From Tenacibaculum adriaticum (GTDB lineage Bacteria > Bacteroidota > Bacteroidia > Flavobacteriales > Flavobacteriaceae): a DNA stretch of 64,000 nucleotides. The notes beneath the pieces are model-generated. The model made no database searches. It saw only the letters and a program-made list of their open reading frames with translations, and was not told where the DNA came from. The DNA lies in the NCBI RefSeq assembly GCF_008124875.1, contig NZ_VNIA01000001.1:884721-948720 (forward strand), in the 5' to 3' direction. A program made the translations under genes and the position numbers. Of this stretch, positions 51,384 through 59,465 are shown one piece after another. Each line of letters starts with the position of its first letter. The first letter of the stretch is position 1.

Positions 51384-52151
51384 ATGCAAATTTTACACTC
51401 AAAAATTATTGGAGAAGGAAAGCCTTTATTAATTCTTCACGGGTATTTTGGAATGGGTGATAATTGGAAAAGTCATGCTAATAAATTTGCAGAAGATGGT
51501 TTTGAGGTACATTTAATAGACCAACGAAATCATGGACGTAGTTTTCATTCTGAGGATTTTAGTTATGAGTTATTGGTAGAAGATTTGAATAATTATATTG
51601 AGTATCATAATCTAGAAAAAGTAAATTTGATTGGGCATTCAATGGGGGGGAAGACCGTAATGTTGTTTTCTGTAGAGCATCCTGATTTGGTTGATAAATT
51701 AGTGGTTGCAGATATTTCTCCAAGAATGTATCCACCACATCATCATGCTATTTTAGATGCGTTGAATTCTGTAGATTTTTCAGTACAAAATTCTCGAAAA
51801 TTGGTGGATGCTAAACTGGCAGAAGGCATACCAGAGATAGGTATTCGTCAGTTTTTGCTAAAGAACACGTATTGGAAAGAAAAAGGGAAAATGGATTTTC
51901 GTTTTAATTTAAAGTCGCTTACAGAAAATAATAATGAAGTAGGGGTTGCATTGCCTTCGTTTACTATTTTTGAAGGTGAAACTCTATTTTTACGCGGAGC
52001 AAATTCCGGTTATATTTCTGTTGATGATGAGCCACTTATCAATGCGCATTTTCCAAATTCAAAAATTAAGACAATTACCAACGCAGGACATTGGTTACAT
52101 GCCGAAAATCCGAAGGATTTTTATAAAGAGGTACTTCATTTTTTAAAATAA
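51384..52151 (+). CDS. Alpha/beta hydrolase (YbfF-like esterase)
   Basis: A 255-residue hydrolase: LHGYFGMGDNWKSHANKF, DQRNHGRS, the nucleophile motif GHSMGGKT (Ser as nucleophile), VADISPRMYPPHHHAI, and a C-terminal GHWLHAENP with the catalytic His. It lies 5 bases after pdxJ and ends in a strong terminator. Substrate unknown; the ybfF-type group acts on short acyl or thioesters. Confidence 0.9.
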   Translation: MQILHSKIIGEGKPLLILHGYFGMGDNWKSHANKFAEDGFEVHLIDQRNHGRSFHSEDFSYELLVEDLNNYIEYHNLEKVNLIGHSMGGKTVMLFSVEHPDLVDKLVVADISPRMYPPHHHAILDALNSVDFSVQNSRKLVDAKLAEGIPEIGIRQFLLKNTYWKEKGKMDFRFNLKSLTENNNEVGVALPSFTIFEGETLFLRGANSGYISVDDEPLINAHFPNSKIKTITNAGHWLHAENPKDFYKEVLHFLK

Positions 52152-52185
52152 AAAACCTTGATCATTTTGTTTGGTCAAGGTTTTT
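52151..52185. terminator. Terminator downstream of the esterase
   Basis: AAAAACCTTGA and TCAAGGTTTTT form an 11-base stem with T-rich flanks on both strands. It separates the esterase from the convergent charged protein. Confidence 0.85.
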
Positions 52186-52213
52186 ACAAAAACTAAAAAA
52201 TAAGTATCCCCAA

Positions 52214-52918
52214 TTATATTCTTCTATCTTCTCTTCTTTCTCTACGATCTTCACGTACCTCTCTTCTGTCTTCGTTTAATTCCATTTTTGTTGCTGCACT
52301 ATCAGCTTCCATGGTTTTTGTAAATTCATCTAACAATTTAGAATAGGTAATCAATTTATGTTTACTCGAAGCTCGTTTTACGGAGAAGTTATATGTTTTA
52401 ATTTTTTTCATAATTTCTTTTTGGCGCTTAGTGCGTGCAATTTGAGCCTTTAAATCCCTTCTGTCGTCTCGTTTATCTCTTGCATCATCACGCTTGTCAT
52501 GACTGTCTTTTAGTAATTCTCTTCTTTCTTTTGAATTGTTAACAGCGATAACATCTCTACGAGAACGCCTTCTTTCTCTTTTAGAAGCACGAGCTTCTCT
52601 TTTACTTTGCGCTAATTCTTTTTTGTCTTGTGCAATTTTACGCTCACTTTGCGCAATTTCTCGTTGCATGTCGGTTAAAATGTCTGCTTTTAAAAACTTT
52701 ATTTTTCCGATGTTGCCATTCAGGTAAGCATTTTCAAAAGCGTTTACTTTGGTTCTGAAAGCAGTTAATTGTGCTGCATCTTTTTTTAGTTGATGTTTGT
52801 CAACTCGAATCGCTTTTCTATTATCTATAGCTTCTTTGGTGTTCCTTACCATCTGTGCATTTGCTAAACTTACTAGTAAAACAAGTGCTAATACATGTAA
52901 AGTTTTTAAAGTCTTCAT
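52214..52918 (-). CDS. Exported highly charged Arg/Lys/Asp/Glu-rich protein
   Basis: A 234-residue protein with a signal peptide (LHVLALVLLVSLANAQ). The mature part is one long helical, repetitive sequence with KRERRRSRRD, DKRDDARDKRDDRRD and a C-terminal RREDRR repeat. It is probably a periplasmic coiled coil or RNA/nucleic-acid-binding-like low-complexity protein. No homologous family is recognised. The terminal Arg/Asp/Glu repetition is unusual next to the non-repetitive middle. Confidence 0.7.
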   Translation of the reverse strand: MKTLKTLHVLALVLLVSLANAQMVRNTKEAIDNRKAIRVDKHQLKKDAAQLTAFRTKVNAFENAYLNGNIGKIKFLKADILTDMQREIAQSERKIAQDKKELAQSKREARASKRERRRSRRDVIAVNNSKERRELLKDSHDKRDDARDKRDDRRDLKAQIARTKRQKEIMKKIKTYNFSVKRASSKHKLITYSKLLDEFTKTMEADSAATKMELNEDRREVREDRRERREDRRI

Positions 52919-53014
52919 AATTTGAGTTTTTTGTTATTACTAAGACTTTAAGAACTTGAAAAGGTTTAAAGGGGTGCGAAAATTATAAAAAAGTTAACTT
53001 AAATGTGTAGTTTT

Positions 53015-54013
53015 TTACCTTTCTCCAACCCAATGAGGGTAGATAAGAGCTTGTTTTGAAACTTCATTTAAATCATTCATCTGTTTTGTAGTTAATGTCC
53101 ACTCAATTGCATTTAAATTATCTAAAAGTTGTATCTCGTTTCTAGCTCCAATCACAATATTAGACACAGTTCTATTTTGTGTTAACCAATTGATTGCAAT
53201 TTGCGGAATACTTTTTCCTGTTTCATTTGAAATGCTGTCTAATACATCTATAACATTATATAAAAACTCATTTTCAACAGGAGGTGACCCAATATCTCCA
53301 CCAGATTTTATTCTTCCTTCTGAAATGGGTTGATTCCTTTTAATTTTACCAGTCAATCTTCCCCACCCTAAAGGACTCCAAACCATTAATCCCATTTCTT
53401 GATCTTTTAAAAGAGGCATTAATTCTTGTTCATAGTCACGACCAATAAGTGAATAATATCCTTGGTAAATAATATATTTTTCTAAGTTATGTTGTTCTGA
53501 AACAGATAGTGATTTCATTAATTGCCAAGAAGCAAAATTTGAACATCCAATATATCTTACTTTCCCACTTAAAACTAAAGTGTTTAATGTTCTTAATGTT
53601 TCTTCTATAGGGGTGTTTCCATCAAAACCATGTATAAAGTAAAGGTCTATGTAGTCTGTATTTAAACGTTTTAAACTGTCTTCACAAGCTTGAATTATAT
53701 GAGAGCGAGAAGAGCCTTTGTTATTTATTCCTTTTCCCATTTCAAAAGAGCCTTTTGTTGAAATAATTGTTTTTTCTCTTTTCCCTTTAATCGCTTTTCC
53801 TAAAATTTCTTCAGACGCTCCTTGTGAATAAACATTTGCTGTATCAAAAAAATTAACACCTCTCTCTATACAAATGTCTATTAGCCTTGATGCTTCTTTT
53901 ACATCAGTTTGTCCCCAACGTTGAAAAAATTCATTTGTACCGCCAAACGTTCCTGTACCTAAGCTTAATAGAGGTACTTTTAATCCTGATTTTCCTAAAT
54001 TTCGATATTTCAT
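53015..54013 (-). CDS. Aldo/keto reductase
   Basis: A 332-residue TIM-barrel NADPH reductase. Signatures: LSLGTGTFGG, FFDTANVYSQGASEEILGKA (catalytic D-x-x-x-Y), IDLYFIHGFD and the NADPH-site IGARN. It is downstream of, and on the same strand as, a Crp-type regulator and preceded by a TGTGA-N6-TCACA box. It may be the target of that regulator. Confidence 0.93.
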   Translation of the reverse strand: MKYRNLGKSGLKVPLLSLGTGTFGGTNEFFQRWGQTDVKEASRLIDICIERGVNFFDTANVYSQGASEEILGKAIKGKREKTIISTKGSFEMGKGINNKGSSRSHIIQACEDSLKRLNTDYIDLYFIHGFDGNTPIEETLRTLNTLVLSGKVRYIGCSNFASWQLMKSLSVSEQHNLEKYIIYQGYYSLIGRDYEQELMPLLKDQEMGLMVWSPLGWGRLTGKIKRNQPISEGRIKSGGDIGSPPVENEFLYNVIDVLDSISNETGKSIPQIAINWLTQNRTVSNIVIGARNEIQLLDNLNAIEWTLTTKQMNDLNEVSKQALIYPHWVGER

Positions 54014-54086
54014 TTGTTATAGTTTTTAATGAAACAAATTTGTAAGAAAAAAAGGAAGTTTTAAAAGATAAACCTCACAGATAAAG

Positions 54087-54102
54087 TGTGATGAAAGTCA
54101 CA
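54087..54102. promoter_or_regulatory. Consensus Crp box between the Crp-type regulator and the aldo/keto reductase
   Basis: TGTGATGAAAGTCACA is a perfect TGTGA-N6-TCACA palindrome that abuts the stop codon of the regulator and lies 73 bases upstream of the reductase start. Its -7 spacing does not match the island boxes, so it is a different site class, probably bound by the adjacent Crp-type regulator. Confidence 0.6.
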
Positions 54103-54669
54103 TTAACTAGTGGCTAGCCTACTTAAAGTTTCTCTTGAAACTCCAAGATATGACGCAATCATCGTTTTTGGCACTCGTTGAATTAGAGATGGATATTGTT
54201 TGAGTAAATCTTCGTAACGATTTTTAGCATTATTACTTATCAAGCATAAAATTCTTCTTTGTAATAAGATGTATTCTTTTGTAGTTTTTTTTCTAAAGAA
54301 GGAGTCCATTTTTTGTAAACTATTACATAATTTTTCTTTATTATCTAATGTAATAAATAAACTATTTCCGTCCTCAAGACATTGAATATTTAGTGTCGCT
54401 TTTGTTTGATTGTGATATGCTTGTGGGTCTGTTATCCATGAACCTTCTGTTGCAAATTGTAAAATATGTTCTTTATTTTCTTCGTTCCTATGTGAAGCTT
54501 TTAAAAGTCCATTTATAATAAAAAAGTCATTATCTACAGTATCTCCTTCTTGTATTAGAAATTGGTGTTTCAGAAATCTCTTCTGATTAAAGTGAGATAG
54601 AACAAAATCAAACTCTTCATCTGTCAAGGAAACTATTTTTTCTATATGCTGTCTAAGTTCTTGATTCAT
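54103..54669 (-). CDS. Crp/Fnr-family transcriptional regulator
   Basis: A 188-residue cNMP-binding-like regulator. N-terminal beta-roll (LKHQFLIQEGDTVDNDFFII), followed by a C-terminal HTH with recognition helix VSRETLSRL. It carries the R-E-x-x-x-R set of Crp, which reads TGTGA, in line with the adjacent TGTGA-N6-TCACA box. No Cys cluster for Fe-S is present. It is co-directional with the aldo/keto reductase. Confidence 0.9.
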   Translation of the reverse strand: MNQELRQHIEKIVSLTDEEFDFVLSHFNQKRFLKHQFLIQEGDTVDNDFFIINGLLKASHRNEENKEHILQFATEGSWITDPQAYHNQTKATLNIQCLEDGNSLFITLDNKEKLCNSLQKMDSFFRKKTTKEYILLQRRILCLISNNAKNRYEDLLKQYPSLIQRVPKTMIASYLGVSRETLSRLATS

Positions 54670-54890
54670 TATTTATTATGTGATTTAGTTTAAGTAACAC
54701 ACAACGAGTGAAAGAATTTTCATTTGTTTTAATTGTAGATATTCGTCAATAGCGAAGTTATCAGAAATTAGTTTTAGAAGCAAAATTAGTTTCAAAAATA
54801 ACTGCCAAAACTTCATGTTTTTCTATTTGGTACGATTATCGCATTGTAAAAAACGTTATTACAAACAAATTGAGTGAATTTCATTACAAA

Positions 54891-54961
54891 AGAGCAAGTT
54901 GCTTCATCGTTTCACTCTTCGCAATGACGGAGCAAAAAACTGATTCCTGCCTTTACAGGAA
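54891..54961. repeat. REP-like palindromic element
   Basis: The gap 54670-54978 has no gene. It contains AGCAAGTTGCTTC... and CTCTTCGCAATGACGG (54891-54930), a sequence type widely dispersed as palindromic repeats in bacterial genomes, followed by TTCCTG-CCTTTA-CAGGAA (54944-54961), another dispersed-repeat style hairpin. The remaining bases of the gap have no clear promoter. Confidence 0.55.
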
Positions 54962-54978
54962 AGATAAATAATAATTAT

Positions 54979-55326
54979 ATGAAAATATTCTTAAAACTCT
55001 TATTAACTGCTTTGGCAGTAATTATTTTAGCAAACTTTTTACCCGGTATTACGGTTGATAATTATTTAACGGCTGTTTGGGTAGCGTTAACAATTTCAAT
55101 ACTTAATATGTTTGTGCGTCCTTTATTGGTCATTTTTACCTTGCCGGTAACCATTCTTACTTTAGGTTTGTTCTTGTTTGTTATCAATGCCATCATTATT
55201 CTGTTGGCAGGAAAACTTGTTACAGGTTTTATGGTTACAGGATTTTTTACAGCAATGGTATTTAGTGTATTGCTATCTATATTTAGGTCGCTGCTTTTTA
55301 GATTGTTAAAAGAGGAAGATAATTAG
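54979..55326 (+). CDS. Phage holin superfamily IV/DUF360-like membrane protein
   Basis: A 115-residue protein with four hydrophobic segments and the family motif NFLPGITVDNYLTAVWVALT followed by FVRPLLVIFTLPVTILTLGLF. Many bacteria carry such single-copy membrane proteins with no phage context. Function unknown. Confidence 0.85.
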   Translation: MKIFLKLLLTALAVIILANFLPGITVDNYLTAVWVALTISILNMFVRPLLVIFTLPVTILTLGLFLFVINAIIILLAGKLVTGFMVTGFFTAMVFSVLLSIFRSLLFRLLKEEDN

Positions 55327-55436
55327 TTGGTAAAACGACCAATTAAAATAATTAAATAAAGATGTTTTGGTTTTTAGACTGATTTTTAGTTTAAAAACGG
55401 CTGTAAAAAAATATGTGCTTCTTGCAGTTAAAAGTC

Positions 55437-55467
55437 TTGGTTATCAAGAAATAAAACATTAATTTTG
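55437..55467 (+). promoter_or_regulatory. Promoter of trigger factor (TTG-N20-TAATTTTG)
   Basis: TTG (55437-55439) and TAATTTTG (55460-55467) are spaced 20 bases, matching the Bacteroidota consensus, 34 bases upstream of the tig start. Confidence 0.7.
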
Positions 55468-55500
55468 CACCCAATTTTTTAAGAAATAGATTTTATCGAA

Positions 55501-56823
55501 ATGAATATAACGAAAGAAAATGTAGATGCGTTAAACGCAGTTGTAAAAGTTGATATTGTTGCTGAAGATTTTCAAGCTAAAGTAACAGAGGTATTAAACG
55601 ACTACCGTAAAAAAGCAAACATTCCTGGTTTTAGAAAAGGGCACGTGCCAATGGGAATGGTAAAGAAGCAGTACGGTAAATCGGTAATGATTGATGAGGT
55701 AAATAAGCTTTTACAAGAAAGTTTAAACAAGTTTTTGGTAGAAGAGAAGTTAGATATTTTAGGGAATCCATTGCCAAGAGTACAAGATGATTTTTCTTGG
55801 GAAGCGGATAAATTTTCTTTTGAATTCGAATTAGGTTTAGCACCAGAATTTGATGTAGATTTAAAAGGGAAAAACAAAATTACTGAGTATAATATTATTG
55901 CTACAGACGAATTATTAGATTCAGAAGTTGAAAATATTCAATCTCGTTACGGAAAAATGTCTGCTTTAGATGTTGCGGAAGAGGATTCTAATGTAACGGG
56001 TACTTTCGTAAACGAAGAAAAAGGGATTAACAAAAAATCTACTTTCTTAGTAAACGATTTAAAAGGAAAGAAAAACGAAAAGAAAGTAATCGGAGCTAAA
56101 GTTGGTGATGTTATCGAATTAGATACTAAAAAATTATTCGAGGACGATCACAAATTACAACACGTTTTAGGTGTTTCTCACGATGAGGCTCACGATTTAG
56201 ATATCAAAGTAACATTAACTGTTGAAGAAATTACTAAAACTGAATTAGCAGATTTAGATCAAGAGTTATTTAATAAGTTATTTGCTGACGGAAGTGTAAA
56301 ATCTGTAACTGATTTAAAAGAAAAAATCAAAGAAGACGCAGAAAAGCAATTCCAACAACAAGCAGATCAACAATTATTAAATGCCGTTACAGAGCATTTA
56401 GTAGACAATACTAAATTCGATTTACCAGCAGAATTTTTACAAAAGTGGTTACAAACTGCAGGTGAAAAAGAATTAACTTCAGAGGAAGCAACAGAAGAGT
56501 ATGCAAAATCTGAAAAAGGATTACGTTATCAATTAATCGAAGGAAAGATTATGAAAGATAACGATATCAAATTAGAGTATACTGAGTTGTTAGACTATGC
56601 AAAAGGATTCATTAAAGCGCAAATGGCACAATTTGGTAACATGAATCCAGAAGAAAAAGAATTAAACGATATTGCTGGTAGAGTATTATCTAATCAAGAA
56701 GAAGCACAACGTTTACAATCTCAGTTAATTTCTCAAAAATTATTAAGCTTCTACAAAGAAAACATGAAGTTTAAAACAAAAGAAGTAAGCTACGAAGACT
56801 TTATTAAAGAAGTTTACAAATAA
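55501..56823 (+). CDS. tig: Trigger factor
   Basis: A 440-residue ribosome-bound chaperone. N-terminal ribosome-docking motif GFRKGHVPMGMVKKQYG. The middle part corresponding to the FKBP-type peptidyl-prolyl isomerase domain is degenerate, and the C-terminal helical arms (about 250-440) are present. Single-gene unit between its own promoter and a strong terminator. Confidence 0.94.
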   Translation: MNITKENVDALNAVVKVDIVAEDFQAKVTEVLNDYRKKANIPGFRKGHVPMGMVKKQYGKSVMIDEVNKLLQESLNKFLVEEKLDILGNPLPRVQDDFSWEADKFSFEFELGLAPEFDVDLKGKNKITEYNIIATDELLDSEVENIQSRYGKMSALDVAEEDSNVTGTFVNEEKGINKKSTFLVNDLKGKKNEKKVIGAKVGDVIELDTKKLFEDDHKLQHVLGVSHDEAHDLDIKVTLTVEEITKTELADLDQELFNKLFADGSVKSVTDLKEKIKEDAEKQFQQQADQQLLNAVTEHLVDNTKFDLPAEFLQKWLQTAGEKELTSEEATEEYAKSEKGLRYQLIEGKIMKDNDIKLEYTELLDYAKGFIKAQMAQFGNMNPEEKELNDIAGRVLSNQEEAQRLQSQLISQKLLSFYKENMKFKTKEVSYEDFIKEVYK

Positions 56824-56851
56824 GAACTGAAATCGTTTAAAATATAGAAAG

Positions 56852-56877
56852 CCGATACGAGAGTATCGGTTTTTTTT
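56852..56877 (+). terminator. Terminator of trigger factor
   Basis: CCGATAC-GAGA-GTATCGG followed by eight T residues (56870-56877), 29 bases after the tig stop. Confidence 0.9.
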
Positions 56878-56919
56878 GTCATATAGTGCCCAATCGAATT
56901 GTTCAATCCCTAATGCAGT

Positions 56920-57375
56920 TTACTCGTAAATTACATCAAATTTATACATGGGATTTTCATATTCAAAAATCTTCGAATAACCCATAACATTGTCAATTCC
57001 ATCTAATTCACATAAATAGGCAACAACAGCATTTAGTCCGTTAAACAATTTATCTTTATTTGTAGGATTCTGAGGTTTCGGATTGTAATGACATAACGGA
57101 ACTATAAATCCACAAGCTTCTAAAAAAACTTTTTCAATATGTATTAATTCTAACGGAGTATAACCATTAAATTTCCTCCCTAATTGCTGATGTACTCTTC
57201 CAACATAGCTTAATTTTAAAGAACCGTGTTGGTCAGATAAATGTTTCCAGCTATCATGGTTGTCCAAAATATTTCCAACAGCACATGCCGAACAACATTC
57301 TGGGTTCAACTCATTATTATGAAATGCATTGTATAATTTTATCAATGCCTGTTCTAAGCGTTTAGGTGTTTCCAT
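56920..57375 (-). CDS. Conserved flavobacterial protein (often annotated Na+-NQR subunit F, probably wrongly)
   Basis: A 151-residue protein read from the ATG at 57375, which starts METPKRLEQ; the longer ORF to 57456 would extend beyond the helicase promoter and start. It contains PECCSACAVGNILDN (three Cys), SWKHLSDQHGSLKLSYVGRV and VVAYLCELDGIDNV. Databases often give it the name Na(+)-translocating NADH-quinone reductase subunit F, but it lacks the flavin and 2Fe-2S domains of that subunit. The Cys triplet may bind metal. Confidence 0.75.
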   Translation of the reverse strand: METPKRLEQALIKLYNAFHNNELNPECCSACAVGNILDNHDSWKHLSDQHGSLKLSYVGRVHQQLGRKFNGYTPLELIHIEKVFLEACGFIVPLCHYNPKPQNPTNKDKLFNGLNAVVAYLCELDGIDNVMGYSKIFEYENPMYKFDVIYE

Positions 57376-57417
57376 ATATGAATAAATTATCCGTTTAAAT
57401 ATACAAAATATTGGTTG

Positions 57418-57425
57418 TACCTTTG
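57418..57425 (+). promoter_or_regulatory. -7 element of the DEAD-box helicase gene
   Basis: TACCTTTG matches TAnnTTTG and lies 16 bases upstream of the helicase start, implying a short leader. It is inside the divergent 66-base gap to the 57375 start. Confidence 0.6.
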
Positions 57426-57441
57426 CCTCAAAATAAGTTAA

Positions 57442-58797
57442 ATGACAACTTTTCAAGATTTAGATTTATCTAATCCATTAAGAAATTCAATAGAAGATTT
57501 AGGATTTACCCATCCAACACCTATTCAAGAAGAAGCTTTCCCGATTGTAAGATCAGGAAAAGATGTAGTGGGTATAGCGCAGACAGGTACAGGTAAAACA
57601 TTTGCTTATATGTTGCCTATTCTTCGCGATCTAAAATTCTCGAAACAACAACACCCTAGAGTGCTAGTTTTAGTGCCAACACGCGAGTTGGTGTTACAGG
57701 TAGTAGATGAAATAGAAAAGTTATCAAAATACATGTCGCTTCGTGTTACTGGCGTTTTTGGAGGTGTTAACCTAAATAGACACAAACAAGCAGTTGCAGA
57801 AGGTGCAGATATTATTGTGGCAACTCCAGGACGTTTGTATGATTTAGCATTAAGTAATGTGTTAAAACTAAAATCTATTCAAAAGTTAGTGATAGATGAG
57901 GTGGATGTAATGTTAGATCTAGGATTTAGATTTCAATTATTAAATATTTTCGATTTGTTACCAGAACGTCGCCAAAACATTATGTTTTCTGCAACGATGA
58001 CAGAAGATGTTGAGAACTTAATTGATGACTTTTTTATAGCACCTAAAAAAATAGCAATTGCAGTAAGTGGAACTCCGTTAGATAATATCCAGCAAACAAG
58101 TTATAATCTACCGAACTTTTATACAAAGGTTAACCTGCTTAATTATTTATTGTTTGATAAAGAAGAGTTTAGTAAAGTGTTAATTTTCGCACCAAATAAA
58201 CGAAATGCAGATAGACTTTTTGAAGCTGTAAAAGAAGAGTATCCATCACAGTCTTGTGTAATTCATTCGAATAAAACACAGAATTACCGTATTCGTTCAA
58301 TCGAACAATTTAATAAAGGAGAGAAACGAATTTTAATTGCTACCGATGTTATTGCTCGTGGATTAGATTTGCAAGAAATAACACACGTAATTAACTTTAA
58401 TACACCACATTTTCCTGAAAACTACATGCACCGAATTGGTAGAACAGGTCGTGCAGAGCATGAAGGGAAAACGATTTTGTTTTCTACAGAAAAAGAGCAA
58501 GAAGCAAAACAGCGTATTGAAGAATTGATGGATTATACCATTCCGCTTTTAGAAATACCAGAGCAAGTTGAAATATCTACAGAATTAACTGAAGAAGAGC
58601 GTCCGAAAGAACCTGGAGAAATATCTAGTAACAGAACTTCACAAGAATATGTTCCTGGCCCTGCATTTCACGAAAAGAAAGAAAAGAATCAAAAAACCAA
58701 TCAAGGAGGTTCTTACAGAAGAGAAATTGCTAAAAAATATAAGAAGCCAAAAACTCGTGGCGATAAAAATTACAATAAGCGTAATAAGAAAAAATAA
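57442..58797 (+). CDS. DEAD-box RNA helicase
   Basis: A 451-residue ATP-dependent RNA helicase. Q motif FTHPTPIQEEAFP, motif I AQTGTGKTFAY, motif II VIDEVDVM, with DEVD replacing DEAD, motif III SATMTE, motif V ARGLD and motif VI HRIGRTGR. The basic C-terminal tail (about 375-451) likely binds RNA. Its stop overlaps the next start by one base. Confidence 0.95.
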   Translation: MTTFQDLDLSNPLRNSIEDLGFTHPTPIQEEAFPIVRSGKDVVGIAQTGTGKTFAYMLPILRDLKFSKQQHPRVLVLVPTRELVLQVVDEIEKLSKYMSLRVTGVFGGVNLNRHKQAVAEGADIIVATPGRLYDLALSNVLKLKSIQKLVIDEVDVMLDLGFRFQLLNIFDLLPERRQNIMFSATMTEDVENLIDDFFIAPKKIAIAVSGTPLDNIQQTSYNLPNFYTKVNLLNYLLFDKEEFSKVLIFAPNKRNADRLFEAVKEEYPSQSCVIHSNKTQNYRIRSIEQFNKGEKRILIATDVIARGLDLQEITHVINFNTPHFPENYMHRIGRTGRAEHEGKTILFSTEKEQEAKQRIEELMDYTIPLLEIPEQVEISTELTEEERPKEPGEISSNRTSQEYVPGPAFHEKKEKNQKTNQGGSYRREIAKKYKKPKTRGDKNYNKRNKKK

Positions 58798-59162
58798 TGC
58801 GTGCACTTACCGAGCAAGAATTGCATAATTTAGGAATGAACATTGTAGGGAAGAAACTACAAAAATTAGGTTATGAATTTGTAGCCATTAATAGTGAACT
58901 AAAAAAACATCCGCAGTTTGTATTGTATAAAAAAGGAGAACCTACCATTTTTGTTTTGGTAAAAGTTTCTAATAACTTACAGAGCCCAAACGACTATGAT
59001 GTTTTATGGATGGAAACTTTTAAAGAACATGCAGCCAAGCAGAATGCAAAAGTATGGTTTGCGGGTATTGGAGTTGCAAATGCTGAAAGCGTAGAATTAC
59101 CTGTTTTTAAGGATCAACCTTATTATATAGCCTTTGATGACTTTATAACGATAACGGTGTAG
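58797..59162 (+). CDS. Hypothetical protein cotranscribed with the helicase
   Basis: A 121-residue protein starting MRALTEQELHNLGMNIVG and containing LGYEFVAINSELKKHPQFVL, a pattern like a small nuclease-fold or Holliday-junction-resolvase-like core, but catalytic residues are not clear. Coupled to the helicase by a one-base overlap. Function unknown. Confidence 0.75.
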   Translation: MRALTEQELHNLGMNIVGKKLQKLGYEFVAINSELKKHPQFVLYKKGEPTIFVLVKVSNNLQSPNDYDVLWMETFKEHAAKQNAKVWFAGIGVANAESVELPVFKDQPYYIAFDDFITITV

Positions 59163-59235
59163 TTACCAGTTATAGTTTTTTTCTCCCCATCTATACTAAA
59201 ATTAGATCCTGTAATACACTACAGGAAAAACCCTA

Positions 59236-59266
59236 TTGAAAATCAACGTATTATGAAGTATATTTG
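59236..59266 (+). promoter_or_regulatory. Promoter of the small gene (TTG-N20-TATATTTG)
   Basis: TTG (59236-59238) and a perfect TATATTTG (59259-59266) at 20-base spacing, about 24 bases upstream of the 59290 start. A small dyad CCTGTA/TACAGG lies just before it (59208-59225). Confidence 0.65.
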
Positions 59267-59289
59267 TGAGGGGATTAAAATTAAATATT

Positions 59290-59391
59290 ATGGGGAAGTT
59301 ATTACTAGGGAAGATTAGTGATTTGTTTAAAAGTGTATTATTAGTTCTAGCCGAGTTCGGAAGAGCAGCTGGTTATGCAATGAGGCACTAG
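59290..59391 (+). CDS. Probable 33-residue small protein
   Basis: An ATG at 59290 opens 33 codons ending at TAG 59389-59391. The peptide begins MGKLLLGKISDLFKSVLL and ends AAGYAMRH; it is amphipathic or weakly hydrophobic. It sits alone between a perfect promoter and a strong terminator, so the locus is transcribed as an independent unit. No family is recognised. It could be a small membrane-associated protein, a toxin-like peptide or a conserved flavobacterial microprotein; alternatively the transcript is a small RNA and the ORF is incidental. Confidence 0.55.
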   Translation: MGKLLLGKISDLFKSVLLVLAEFGRAAGYAMRH

Positions 59392-59414
59392 ATAAAGCAA
59401 AATAATCACTAAGG

Positions 59415-59450
59415 AAAAAACACTCAATTGGGGATATTGAGTGTTTTTTT
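59415..59450. terminator. Bidirectional terminator after the small gene and polA
   Basis: AAAAAACACTCAAT, a seven-base loop and ATTGAGTGTTTTTTTT form a stem of 8 core pairs plus A-T pairs, with T runs on both strands. It serves the small gene rightward and polA leftward. Confidence 0.9.
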
Positions 59451-59465
59451 TGTTTTAAACTTAAA

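Noticed and set aside
52214..52918. CRISPR-like repetition
   Set aside because: The repetition comes from a charged-residue coding sequence, without regular spacers or conserved repeat units.
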